64,000 bases of DNA from Paenibacillus sp. JQZ6Y-1 (GCF_040719145.1 NZ_JBFDUZ010000002.1:62001-126000); one strand, 5' to 3'; counted from the first letter of the stretch, positions 1 through 7,820 are shown. The notes: a model not told the origin generated them from the sequence alone. Made by a program: numbers and translations.

Positions 1-501
1 GGAGGGAAGCAATATTACTCCTACAAAACAACATTCCTTAATTCATGGGGGACTCCTGTAGTAATACTTTTCGGGAGAGAAGTTATTTCAGGAGCAGATG
101 AAATTGAAGGTAAGGTCGATATGGATTATTATACGATATTCTACTATACCGATAATGTTTCAATTATAGGAACCGTATGGGAAAATTATAATGGAATCAA
201 AGGGGAGGACTTCTTAGAACTTTTAGGTATGACATACAGTGGGACTCTATCAAGTATAAAAAAAGTATCTGTAAAAGGAGCCGAGAGTGCATATGTTGTT
301 GAGGAACATTTTTATGACTCAGGAGTGAGTAGTGATTCTACAACACTTATGGCCTTTGTTGGAAATAAGGTATACTCTATCAACTTTACTCAAGATATTT
401 ATGATGCATATCAAAAATTAGATGATGAAGCGTATTATTATTTCCTTGAGAAAATGATTCCTAATATGAGCTTAGGACAAAACGCTGGAGCGGCTGGATA
501 G
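1..501 (+). CDS. Hypothetical protein, 3' part only
   Basis: The reading frame is open from the first base of the window and ends at a TAG at 499-501, so this is the C-terminal ~166 residues of a gene that starts to the left. An internal ATG at 121 has no ribosome binding site and is not taken as the start. The fragment is acidic and rich in Tyr and has alternating hydrophobic/polar stretches suggesting a beta-rich domain; it ends in a small Gly/Ala tail. No motif is recognised. It is AT-rich like the following genes of the integrative element and is followed by a clear terminator. Confidence 0.6.
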   Translation, partial: GGKQYYSYKTTFLNSWGTPVVILFGREVISGADEIEGKVDMDYYTIFYYTDNVSIIGTVWENYNGIKGEDFLELLGMTYSGTLSSIKKVSVKGAESAYVVEEHFYDSGVSSDSTTLMAFVGNKVYSINFTQDIYDAYQKLDDEAYYYFLEKMIPNMSLGQNAGAAG

Positions 502-538
502 AAAACATAGCTACAACACTGTGGAGGGTTTATATACT

Positions 539-571
539 AGAGAGGTGTTCTTTCTGAACACCTCTCTTTTT
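539..571 (+). terminator. Rho-independent terminator
   Basis: A perfect 12-bp stem (AGAGAGGTGTTC with GAACACCTCTCT) closes a 5-nt loop and is followed by a short T run. It ends the partial gene at the left edge. Confidence 0.85.
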
Positions 572-662
572 CATAATTTATCAAACCTTTATCCAAATTA
601 TGTCTAGATGGACTTTTGAGGTAATGATATATTTTTGTAAAAAAGAGAACGGATGAATCAAA

Positions 663-1907
663 TTGCTTCAATATGATGCAACTTCTAGGAAACTTTTGAT
701 GTCAATTTTGGGATTTAAGTTGAACTTAGGAAATGATGAAAAGTTAGAAGATCTAAATACCTTGATACATTCTATTCGTTTTGGATCTGAAGTGAATCGT
801 ATACTGGGTGTTTTGGATCTTGATAACCATAATTTTCGACTATCATTAATTAAAAGTGCTGTTTTTATGCTGAAAAAAAACACGGAATCAGAATTGTTAG
901 CACACGAAAACATATATAATAGTGGCGATTTTGATGAAGCAGAAGTATACGATGATCTCCTAATTTCATCTGTAGATGTTTACAAGGAGGTATATGGGGA
1001 GATTATTCAGGAATATTTAACTGAAATATGGGGGAGTGATGTAAACCTACACAGAGACATTAAGAAAATATTTCAAAATAATAAAATAGTTAAATATGGA
1101 TCTGTATATAACGTTTATGCAAAGGCATGTATACGACACAAAAAACCTCTGAGAAAAATCATGAATCCCACAAGGCTTATCAAAAATGATTTGGAACTAA
1201 TCAAAGAAAATACAGAGACCTTCTTAAGAATGTTATGTAGTTTAGAAGATGTATCAGTTTTAGATGAAATTTATGCATTTGAAATAGATACAGACGTATT
1301 CTTTGGTCTTGATCTTCTTTCGATATTCAATTTAATTGACGAAAGTGCTCCAGATAAAAAAGTGATAATGAAAGCCTTAGCTTCTGTAACTATAATCGAA
1401 TCACCATATGTTAGGAGAGAAATCCTAAATTCAATAATAGAGAATGGTTTAGGTCAAGTGGAATTTTTTATTCCAGTTTTAATGAAAATCAGATATTTTA
1501 TATTGCCACTCTTGATAGAATTTATAAAAGAACAAATTCTAGAAAACTTTTTTGTGAAGCAGGCAGGAAAAGAATACATAGACATAAGTTCTTCCTCGTT
1601 TATTTACAATTTTATAAAACAAAGTGAGGTTTTTGGAGATGACTCACAAATAATTTTGAAACATACAAAGCATATTCAAAGTATCAAAACTGCTTCTATA
1701 AACAATGAATTGCTCCCTAAGGTTCCCTATAATATAAATGTAATTAGAAATAATATAAAATGCATGGATAAAATTGTAGAGAGGGATGTTGCCAAATATA
1801 TTGAGCCTATAATTGAATCGGGTACGAAACAAGAAAAAATTTTAGATCTCTTAACTATGTATGCTCATGATTTTTTTATTACCACGGCAATAGGGATAAA
1901 AGAATAA
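663..1907 (+). CDS. Hypothetical protein, unrecognised, helical
   Basis: This is a 414-residue protein with no family I can recognise. It is predicted by eye to be mostly alpha-helical, with repeated hydrophobic/charged heptads and no signal peptide. Residues ~270-300 form a strongly hydrophobic stretch, which may be a buried helix pair or a membrane-associated segment. An in-frame TGA at 654 limits the start to TTG 663 (weak upstream purines) or ATG 699, which is preceded by AGGAAA at good spacing; the later start would remove 12 residues. It stands alone between two terminators in the left part of the integrative element, the position where such elements often carry cargo genes. Function unknown. 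Confidence 0.6.
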   Translation: MLQYDATSRKLLMSILGFKLNLGNDEKLEDLNTLIHSIRFGSEVNRILGVLDLDNHNFRLSLIKSAVFMLKKNTESELLAHENIYNSGDFDEAEVYDDLLISSVDVYKEVYGEIIQEYLTEIWGSDVNLHRDIKKIFQNNKIVKYGSVYNVYAKACIRHKKPLRKIMNPTRLIKNDLELIKENTETFLRMLCSLEDVSVLDEIYAFEIDTDVFFGLDLLSIFNLIDESAPDKKVIMKALASVTIIESPYVRREILNSIIENGLGQVEFFIPVLMKIRYFILPLLIEFIKEQILENFFVKQAGKEYIDISSSSFIYNFIKQSEVFGDDSQIILKHTKHIQSIKTASINNELLPKVPYNINVIRNNIKCMDKIVERDVAKYIEPIIESGTKQEKILDLLTMYAHDFFITTAIGIKE

Positions 1908-1920
1908 AATAATTTTTCAA

Positions 1921-1950
1921 AACACTAATTCACAAGAATTAGTGTTTTTC
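1921..1950 (+). terminator. Rho-independent terminator
   Basis: An 11-bp stem (AACACTAATTC with GAATTAGTGTT) with an ACAA loop runs into a T-rich tail, directly after the 414-residue gene. Confidence 0.8.
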
Positions 1951-2069
1951 TTTTGTAGCAAGGGTTTTAGTGTATAAAAAAGTATTATGAATTTCCTTAC
2001 AGTTAAAAAAGACACAGTATACTCTATTTTGTAAGTTACTTAAGACAAATTGAAAGGGGTTTGGAAAAG

Positions 2070-2603
2070 ATGAAAATACCAAACGTACATGAGAACGAAA
2101 TTAAACTATTCGACAATAAGAGAATTGATCGAGATGATATCCAGTGTCACATGATTGAAAAGGAGAAATCATTGATGTATATCAACGATTGTGTCCTAGC
2201 CAAAGGACATTTATTCATTGGTTTGGTAGAGGGTGACAATAAAGTTATAATGACACATCAATCTAATTCCTATTGGTCTCAGGGCGTTGATGAAGATGAC
2301 TTTTTAAGGGTTACTTTCGATTGCAGAAAAAAAGATATAAAATTCCATGTTGTTCAAAAGGATAGGTATTTAAAGCTGAAGAACGATGATGATTTTAAGA
2401 ATATATTTATGGTCGTAATGGTTGAATGTGCAGAATTTCTTCAACTAACAATTTATGATGGAAGCCTTGAACAAAAGATCAGTCATATGTTTGTAACAGC
2501 AGCAAATTTAAGAGATAAGTTAAGAGTAATTGCTTTTAGTATGATGAATAATCGTTTCCCTTCTTTTTACGAAAATTTAAAAAACCAAATGGAGGTCAAT
2601 TAA
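2070..2603 (+). CDS. cNMP-binding-domain-like protein lacking a recognisable HTH
   Basis: The product is about 177 residues. The ATG at 2070 is chosen because AAAGGGG lies 10 nt upstream; a TTG at 2061 would touch that site. The N-terminal two thirds resemble the beta-roll plus long dimer helix of Crp/Fnr-type proteins (strand-rich core, then a helix with QKISHMFVTAANLRDKLR). I see no convincing winged-helix domain after it, so a normal transcription factor role is doubtful. The stop codon is directly followed by the ATG of the replication helicase, which implies co-translation and a possible role in replication control. Family assignment is tentative. Confidence 0.55.
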   Translation: MKIPNVHENEIKLFDNKRIDRDDIQCHMIEKEKSLMYINDCVLAKGHLFIGLVEGDNKVIMTHQSNSYWSQGVDEDDFLRVTFDCRKKDIKFHVVQKDRYLKLKNDDDFKNIFMVVMVECAEFLQLTIYDGSLEQKISHMFVTAANLRDKLRVIAFSMMNNRFPSFYENLKNQMEVN

Positions 2604-4184
2604 ATGAGTCAAAAGAAAAATCAGTGGAGTCTCGATATCTCTAACACCATGAGCACTGTTAGCCCAGAGTATTTAGAGAGAAATGAAACATTGGATAATA
2701 ATTATGTGACAGTAGTTAGACGGGAAAGTGTACTATCAGATGTTTTCATACAGAAATTTAGTGATGAAGAAGAATTCAACCTAGACAATACCAAGAGTTT
2801 AGAGAAGGAGCAGTCTATATCGAATCACGTAAGTGATAATGGCAGTCATGTCAGTAACAATGAGACCAGTGACATACCAGACCATGGTCTATATCAGAAT
2901 AGAAGAGATGATGTTACTTATAAGGTAGCGACTGAGATTGTAAGAAAACTTATCATAAAGTGTAGTGATAAAAATATATACGTATATAACGATCTGTACG
3001 GATATTTTCAAGAGGTGACAGAATTGCAGTTGGCAATTCATGTTCGGAGCAACATTCCTACTGATGTTGATAAAAAGATGAATAAAAACAGAATGTTTGA
3101 AGTGATACATCGGATAGAAAGTAACCCCGATTTACAGATAGAAGGTAAAGAATTCAACAGGTACAGTCATCTGATTAATTTTAGAAATGGTGTTTATAAC
3201 TTGGAGGATAACAGTTTCCAGGAACACCACTCAGATTATCTATTTACTACTTTCATTGACGGATATTATGAGGAAAGACTAGCAAATAATTATTCGGGTT
3301 ATGCTAACTACTTTGAGGAGTTTCTTGATGAATGTACTGAAGGCAATATTGATAAGCAAAGGACTCTTCAAGAGATTACTGGGTATATTCTTAGCAATTA
3401 CTGCAACGCAAAGAAGTTTTTCATTTTGTTAGGAAAAGCCCATTCAGGAAAATCTTTATGGTTAGGAATTTGGAGAAGTTTAATCGGTGAAAGCTTCACT
3501 ACAGCGGTTACTCTCAAACAACTTGGGGTTAATCGATTTATGGCAGCTGAGTTATTCAAATCCAAATTAAATATCTCTCCTGAGATGAACGAGGAGGGAA
3601 GTTTTAAAGGCGTCGATGTGATTAAAGCGGTAACTGGTGGAGACTTAATTGCAGCGAAAAAAAAGGGTAAAGATCCCTTTTACTTTTATAGTAAAACAAA
3701 GATTGTAGCGGCAGGAAACCACATGCCTAGTTTAAGTAAAGCAGATACAACAGGGGCGTTAACAGATAGAATGTTGTTTATAATGTTTAACCACTCAATA
3801 CCCGAAGAGAGACGGGACAAAGACCTGTTAGGAAAAATTTTAGCAGAAAAGTCTTATATTATACACTGGGCTCTTGAAGGGCTAAGAAGGTTAATGCAGC
3901 GGAACTTTATCTTCACAGAGAGTAGTGATGCTATAGATTTTAAAAAGCAATTCATATTTGAGTCGGGAATTACAGGGTTTGTAGAAGATTGTTGTTTGAT
4001 TGATGTAGGCGATAGCGAACTTAAAACTCATAGAAAAGTGCTGTACGACGCCTACATTAGTTACTACAAAAATAACCAGTCGAAGGCTATGAGCTCAAGA
4101 GAGTTCTTTAACGAGGTTGTTAAAACTGGAGTTGAACCAGGGAAGTTCCGCATAGACGGAACCACACCATTAGCGGGATTTTGA
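2604..4184 (+). CDS. Phage/satellite replication helicase (D5-like, SF3 family)
   Basis: This 526-residue protein fits the phage/plasmid primase P4-type C-terminal family, which unwinds the origin of phages, satellites and plasmids. A Walker A motif GKAHSGKS is at residues ~277-284, followed by the SF3-type B block (SKLNISPEMNEEG) and a sensor-like KTKIVAAGNHMP. The first ~130 residues are low-complexity and polar, with no primase zinc finger or TOPRIM motif seen, so it may be a helicase only. GGAGG near 2590 lies inside the previous gene, and the ATG abuts its stop. The TGA stop is followed in frame by seven more codons (GIMLKHS) and a TAA, which resembles a family-like C-terminal tail, so the stop may be a recent nonsense change. 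Confidence 0.85.
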   Translation: MSQKKNQWSLDISNTMSTVSPEYLERNETLDNNYVTVVRRESVLSDVFIQKFSDEEEFNLDNTKSLEKEQSISNHVSDNGSHVSNNETSDIPDHGLYQNRRDDVTYKVATEIVRKLIIKCSDKNIYVYNDLYGYFQEVTELQLAIHVRSNIPTDVDKKMNKNRMFEVIHRIESNPDLQIEGKEFNRYSHLINFRNGVYNLEDNSFQEHHSDYLFTTFIDGYYEERLANNYSGYANYFEEFLDECTEGNIDKQRTLQEITGYILSNYCNAKKFFILLGKAHSGKSLWLGIWRSLIGESFTTAVTLKQLGVNRFMAAELFKSKLNISPEMNEEGSFKGVDVIKAVTGGDLIAAKKKGKDPFYFYSKTKIVAAGNHMPSLSKADTTGALTDRMLFIMFNHSIPEERRDKDLLGKILAEKSYIIHWALEGLRRLMQRNFIFTESSDAIDFKKQFIFESGITGFVEDCCLIDVGDSELKTHRKVLYDAYISYYKNNQSKAMSSREFFNEVVKTGVEPGKFRIDGTTPLAGF

Positions 4185-4221
4185 GGCATTATGCTAAAGC
4201 ATTCATAAAAATACAGGCTAC

Positions 4222-4330
4222 AGTGGCTACGACCTTCAGAAAAGCCTTACACAGCATAGTTCTAGGGAGTTTTTCACGTAGAACTTGCAGTCTACAACGT
4301 GTCTCATAGTGTAGCTACGACATCGAAAAC
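4222..4330 (+). repeat. Direct repeats downstream of the helicase, candidate origin
   Basis: Two similar ~22-bp segments lie 86 bp apart (4222-4243 and 4308-4330). They share an AGTG start, a GCTACGAC core and a GAAAA end. They fill the 240-bp noncoding gap between the helicase and the excisionase-like gene. SF3 helicases of phage satellites usually act on repeats close to their own gene, so this may be the element's origin. With only two copies seen, this is a weak inference. Confidence 0.3.
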
Positions 4331-4427
4331 TTTAGGATTATGAAGCGATTCAATACTTTGATTTGGATTAAAACGCATGGTATTTCCCACTTTTTTATTA
4401 ATATATTATTCAATGGAGATGGTAAGA

Positions 4428-4610
4428 ATGGTCAACTTTGAAAAATTGTTTTACACAATTGATGAGCTTTATGAAATATTACCACTTGGAAAAAATTCGC
4501 TATACAGTCTGGTTAAAAAGGAGGGGTTTCCCAAGGTCATAGTGGGTAGGAAAATTCTCATACCTGTAAAGGGGTTTAATCTTTGGATTGAGCAAAATTC
4601 AGTATTTTAA
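4428..4610 (+). CDS. Excisionase-like / AlpA-type HTH DNA-binding protein
   Basis: This is a 60-residue protein. ATG 4428 is preferred because GGAG at 4415-4418 is 9 nt upstream; earlier in-frame ATGs at 4377 and 4419 lack or overlap this site. The chain has the winged-helix layout of the HTH_17/excisionase family: YTIDELYEILPLGKNSLYSL forms the helix-turn-helix, FPKVIVGRKILIPV forms the wing, and a short final helix follows. Such proteins bend DNA and steer the integrase toward excision. It lies 28 bp upstream of the integrase gene, the usual xis-int arrangement. Confidence 0.75.
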   Translation: MVNFEKLFYTIDELYEILPLGKNSLYSLVKKEGFPKVIVGRKILIPVKGFNLWIEQNSVF

Positions 4611-4638
4611 TTGTGTTTAACGACAGGAGGAGTTTAGA

Positions 4639-5760
4639 GTGGCTGGTAGTATCTCAAAGATAGGCAACAAATATAGAGTTACATTTGAGTTAGGTAAAGA
4701 TATAAACAACGGTAAGAGATTAAGAGAATACGTTACAGTTCAATCAAAAAAGGAAGCTGAAAAGCTCCTTAACGAGTTTGAGTATAACCAAAACCGTAAT
4801 CTTATGGTGCTAAGTAGTGGAATGACATTTGTAGAGACGATCCATCATTGGATGGACAACTATGTGAGGTACAATTGTGAGGAGACGACGATTTATGGGT
4901 ATCAGAATATTCTGAATAAGCACATAGCTCCTTTTTTCAAAATTCTCGAACTGCAAAAGCTCCAGCCTGGACACATTCAACAATATTATAAAGCTCTTAT
5001 GGATGAGAAAGATTTATCACCAAATACAGTGCATAAACATCACGCACTCATTCGTAAGACTTTGGATTATGCTTTGAAACAGCAGTTAGTCCATAGGAAT
5101 GTGGCTGATGCTGTATCTTTACCAAAAAAGAGAAGATTCGAAGGGAAAGCTTATACTAAAGAACAACTTTTTGTACTGCTGGAAAAGGTAAAGAATACAA
5201 AATTGGAGGTTCCAGTTAACCTAGCTATATATTTGGGCCTAAGAAGAGAAGAAATCGTTGGCCTTAGATGGGATTATGTTGACCTGGATCAAAGGAAAAT
5301 TCATATTGAAGAGGTTCGCACAAGTGCAGGTAACAAGGTAATAACAAAACTACCAAAGACAGATAAAAGTAGACGATCACTTCATATGAGTGATGACCTT
5401 CACTGTTTACTATCAAATTTAAAAGCTAAACATGAGGAAATGAAGATATTGTTTGAAACTGAGTATGATAAATCTGGTTACCTCTATTGTCATGATAATG
5501 GAAAGCCATATCGTGTGAACTCAGTCACAGAGCAGTTCAAGGACTTTCTTGAAAAAAATGAATTTCCTAAAATTCGTCTTCATGATCTCAGACATTCGTT
5601 CGCGAGTGTGCTACACAATGAGGGAGTGGACTTGAAATCAATTTCTGAGGCATTGGGCCACTCAGACATATGCACTACTAATAAAATATATACTCATGTA
5701 TTTGATAAGACTCACAAGGATACATTAAACCTAATGAGTGATGCATTAAGGGGTCGATGA
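4639..5760 (+). CDS. Tyrosine recombinase, phage-type integrase
   Basis: This 373-residue integrase should insert and excise the element. It has an N-terminal arm-binding (AP2-like) domain at ~1-60, a SAM-like core-binding domain at ~65-160 and a catalytic domain at ~170-365. The catalytic residues are visible: Arg ~202 in GLRREEI, His315 and Arg318 in HDLRHSF, His341 in GHSDICTT and the nucleophile Tyr351 in KIYTHV. Start is GTG 4639 with AGGAGG 8 nt upstream. It follows the excisionase-like gene and lies about 2 kb from the tmRNA-derived right end of the element. A strong palindromic terminator follows. Confidence 0.95.
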   Translation: MAGSISKIGNKYRVTFELGKDINNGKRLREYVTVQSKKEAEKLLNEFEYNQNRNLMVLSSGMTFVETIHHWMDNYVRYNCEETTIYGYQNILNKHIAPFFKILELQKLQPGHIQQYYKALMDEKDLSPNTVHKHHALIRKTLDYALKQQLVHRNVADAVSLPKKRRFEGKAYTKEQLFVLLEKVKNTKLEVPVNLAIYLGLRREEIVGLRWDYVDLDQRKIHIEEVRTSAGNKVITKLPKTDKSRRSLHMSDDLHCLLSNLKAKHEEMKILFETEYDKSGYLYCHDNGKPYRVNSVTEQFKDFLEKNEFPKIRLHDLRHSFASVLHNEGVDLKSISEALGHSDICTTNKIYTHVFDKTHKDTLNLMSDALRGR

Positions 5761-5769
5761 TATGAAAAT

Positions 5770-5811
5770 AGACACACAAAAGGAAGCAGTACTGCTTCCT
5801 TTTGTGTGTCT
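5770..5811 (+). terminator. Long palindromic terminator after the integrase
   Basis: Twenty bases starting AGACACACAAAAGGAAGCAG are repeated as their exact reverse complement around a 2-base centre. T/A runs lie inside the stem and little T tail follows. It starts 9 bp after the integrase stop and probably ends transcription; a structural role at the DNA level is also possible. Confidence 0.7.
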
Positions 5812-5812
5812 T

Positions 5813-5917
5813 AAAGCATGCTTTTAGGCACGTCCTCAAAGTGCATCACTTAACGTGCCAAAATATCAATAATTTATTATTGGCATGTGCCATAGATAAC
5901 ACATACTTTTTGGCAGG
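5813..5917 (+). promoter_or_regulatory. Inverted-repeat cluster upstream of serine recombinase (res-like)
   Basis: The region contains the 12-bp palindrome AAAGCATGCTTT (5813-5824), GGCACGT (5827-5833) with its reverse complement ACGTGCC (5853-5859), the palindrome TGGCATGTGCCA (5881-5892) and a further TGGCA half-site at 5911. Several TGGCA/TGCCA half-sites directly upstream of a resolvase-type gene are typical of a res site with its autoregulatory operator. Recognition by this recombinase is inferred. Confidence 0.45.
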
Positions 5918-5937
5918 AATTTTAGGAGGGGTAAATT

Positions 5938-6558
5938 GTGATAATGGGATATGGCAGAGTATCGGCTAAAGATCAGAATCCGGAAAGGCAACTTTTAAAA
6001 TTTCGAGAGATCGGAATTGATGGAAGATATATATTTGTTGATAAGCTAAGTGGAAAGGACTTTAATAGGCCACAATATCAAGCTATGCGTTTAATGATTC
6101 GCGAAGGTGACTTAATCTATATTGATGCCTTAGACCGATTAGGGCGTGATTATGAGGGAATTATAAATGAGTGGAAGTATGTTACTCGTGAAGTGAAGGC
6201 AGATATTGTTTGCCTGGATAATGAGACTCTATTTGATTCAAGGAAATTTAAAACTATGGGTGATTTCGGAAAAGTAATGGAGGACCAATTTTTGAGTTTA
6301 CTGGCATATGTAGCTGCACAGGAAAGAAAGAAAAATAAACAACGTCAAGCAGAGGGAATTCAAATAGCTAAGAGTGATGGAGTCAAGTTTGGTCGCCCGA
6401 AGATTGAAATAAATGAAGCATTCATTGAAGTTTATCAAGAGTGGAAGTCTGGTATGATCACGGCTACGTTTGCTATGAAGCAATTGGGAATGAAACATCG
6501 AACGTTTTATAGGAGGCTTAGAGAGTATGAGCAGCTATTGGAACATAGTAATCAATAA
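5938..6558 (+). CDS. Serine recombinase (resolvase/invertase family)
   Basis: The product is 206 residues, the usual size of small serine resolvases and invertases. The N-terminal catalytic domain begins with GYGRVSAKDQNPERQ, with the nucleophile Ser9, and includes the conserved DALDRLGRD. The long E helix (LLAYVAAQERKKNKQRQAEG) leads to a GRPKIE hinge and a C-terminal helix-turn-helix (~165-200, MITATFAMKQLGMKHRTFYRR). The start is GTG 5938 with AGGAGGGG 6 nt upstream. Inverted repeats upstream may be its recombination/operator sites. It could resolve element multimers or invert a segment. Confidence 0.92.
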   Translation: MIMGYGRVSAKDQNPERQLLKFREIGIDGRYIFVDKLSGKDFNRPQYQAMRLMIREGDLIYIDALDRLGRDYEGIINEWKYVTREVKADIVCLDNETLFDSRKFKTMGDFGKVMEDQFLSLLAYVAAQERKKNKQRQAEGIQIAKSDGVKFGRPKIEINEAFIEVYQEWKSGMITATFAMKQLGMKHRTFYRRLREYEQLLEHSNQ

Positions 6559-6605
6559 AAATAGAAACCTACCCTAAGCAGCTATGGAAAGGTTTCTATT
6601 TTTTA
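6559..6605 (+). terminator. Bidirectional terminator between convergent genes
   Basis: AAATAGAAACCT (6559-6570) pairs with AGGTTTCTATTT (6590-6601), with T runs on both strands. It serves the serine recombinase gene on the plus strand and the small membrane protein gene on the minus strand. Confidence 0.8.
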
Positions 6606-6611
6606 TAGAAT

Positions 6612-6770
6612 TTAAAAACTCATACTGCCAATAAATTGCTTGGCCAAAATTTCGGCGAAACCAGCCAGAACAACAGAGAAAAATTTGCCCATTTGTTCAG
6701 GATACTTTACTAAAAGAAATATTAAAATAACTAGAATTGCTATCTTCATAATATCGTTGCGAAGTGCCAT
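6612..6770 (-). CDS. Small single-pass membrane protein
   Basis: This is a 52-residue protein starting MALRNDIMK. The ATG at 6770 is set by a strong GAGGAGG 8 nt upstream (6779-6785 on the plus strand); a longer frame up to 6857 has no such site and would run through the palindrome. One hydrophobic helix (IAILVILIFLLV) is followed by a Lys-Tyr-Pro break and a second amphipathic stretch. The family is not recognised. It is divergent from an HTH regulator gene, and a 32-bp palindrome overlaps its presumed start of transcription. Tightly repressed small membrane proteins of this kind in mobile elements are often toxins or exclusion proteins, but that is speculation here. Confidence 0.65.
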   Translation of the reverse strand: MALRNDIMKIAILVILIFLLVKYPEQMGKFFSVVLAGFAEILAKQFIGSMSF

Positions 6771-6795
6771 CTGAGTTTCCTCCTCATAATATGTA

Positions 6796-6827
6796 GTTAT
6801 ATTAAAACAACGTTGTTTTAATATAAC
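6796..6827. promoter_or_regulatory. 32-bp perfect palindrome, probable operator
   Basis: The 16 bases GTTATATTAAAACAAC are followed directly by their exact reverse complement. On the minus strand a promoter TTGACA (6857-6852), a 17-nt spacer and TAATTT (6834-6829) lies just upstream, so the palindrome would cover the transcription start of the small membrane protein gene. It is most likely the binding site of the divergently encoded HTH protein. Confidence 0.65.
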
Positions 6828-6870
6828 AAAATTATCACAAGGATAGTATGTTGTCAACTAAAAACATCTG

Positions 6871-6899
6871 TTGACTTGTTATGACAACGAAATTATCAT
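6871..6899 (+). promoter_or_regulatory. Promoter of the HTH regulator gene
   Basis: TTGACT (6871-6876), a 17-nt spacer and TATCAT (6894-6899) form a sigma-A type promoter. The spacer holds an inverted TTGT-TATG-ACAA motif (6876-6887) related in sequence to the centre of the nearby palindrome, which suggests autoregulation. Confidence 0.5.
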
Positions 6900-6917
6900 T
6901 ATTATGAGGTGTTTATA

Positions 6918-7589
6918 ATGCTTTCTTATGGAGAATTGCTAAGACAATATATAGATAATTCGGAGTTATCATTAAGCCAGATTGAGTCTAAGTTAAGAGA
7001 AAAAGGGCTAGCTACTAATAAAGCATATATAAGTAAGCTGCAAAACGGTAAGTTACCTCCTGCTGGAGACGAAATTAATAAAGCGTTGGCAGAAGTGTTG
7101 AATGGGGATGAAGAAGAACTGATTCTATCTTCATATGCAGAAAGAGCCCCCTTTCTTAAAGCAATAATAGACAAGCTGTTCGAATCCTTTACAACTATGC
7201 TTCTAAGCAATAAGAAATTGATTGTTGCTATGATGCAGCCAATTCATAATAATGAAGACGAGCTGCTTGAGAATTATGAGGATATAATTGTACAAGTGAT
7301 GTCAAACATGAGCCTGAAGGAAAAGACTGAAATGATAAGTTCGCTTTCTGAATATATGGCTAAAGGCGGACTAGCGGAATATACAAAGTTTCAGGATGGG
7401 ATATTGGAGATTAATCCAATTAGCTTTTTCAGTGATAAAAAAGATCAAGCCAAATATCGCGAGGTGTATGATCTTCGTAAGAGAGAGTCTATTACTGATT
7501 TAACAAAGGATGAATTATTTTTTCTAACTAAGCAACTTGAGTTGTATCGAAGTTTGAATCTGAGCGATTTACAGAAATCAGATGGTTAA
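6918..7589 (+). CDS. HTH (XRE/Cro-CI-like) transcriptional regulator
   Basis: This 223-residue protein begins at ATG 6918, with GAGGTG (6906-6911) 6 nt upstream; a GTG at 6909 overlaps that site. Residues ~1-70 match an XRE-type domain (YGELLRQYIDNSELSLSQIE, then AYISKLQNGKLPPAGDEINK). The remaining ~150 residues are helical with no recognised domain and may mediate dimerisation or induction. It is divergent from a small membrane protein gene, with a large palindrome between them, so it is probably the element's repressor. Confidence 0.8.
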   Translation: MLSYGELLRQYIDNSELSLSQIESKLREKGLATNKAYISKLQNGKLPPAGDEINKALAEVLNGDEEELILSSYAERAPFLKAIIDKLFESFTTMLLSNKKLIVAMMQPIHNNEDELLENYEDIIVQVMSNMSLKEKTEMISSLSEYMAKGGLAEYTKFQDGILEINPISFFSDKKDQAKYREVYDLRKRESITDLTKDELFFLTKQLELYRSLNLSDLQKSDG

Positions 7590-7783
7590 GTCATGATGTT
7601 AGAAAGAGTATTTATGCAAGTTTCCTGTCCGATTCCTGTAGTCAACGGTAGACAAATGAATTAAATGAATATAATTCTCTATAATTTTAAACGATAATAG
7701 ATAACAAATTTATTGTCGCAATGCCTTGCCAGTTAAGCATTCTGGATACTTATTAAATCATTTAAGGACAACTTAACGAGAGC

Positions 7784-7813
7784 AAGACAGGGGTTCGACT
7801 CCCCTCGCCTCCA
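7784..7813 (+). other. Attachment site: copy of the 3' end of tmRNA (ssrA)
   Basis: The T stem and loop AGGGG-TTCGACT-CCCCT are followed by CGCCTCC and a discriminator A at 7813, the 3' half of a tRNA-like acceptor domain. No tRNA or tmRNA body precedes it. CGCCTCC would pair with a GGGGGCG-type 5' end, as in tmRNA of this group. A terminator follows 8 bp later. The best reading is that an element integrated at the ssrA 3' end; this is the right-hand copy and the displaced native terminator. The intact gene should lie left of the window. A tRNA target cannot be fully excluded. Confidence 0.7.
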
Positions 7814-7820
7814 TAAGAGA

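Noticed and set aside
7784-7813. A complete tRNA or tmRNA gene
   Set aside because: Only the T arm and 3' acceptor strand are present; the preceding ~150 bases cannot form the remaining tRNA or tmRNA body.
1-7813. Complete prophage
   Set aside because: No terminase, portal, capsid, tail or lysis gene is present in the visible part; only replication, integration and control genes are seen.
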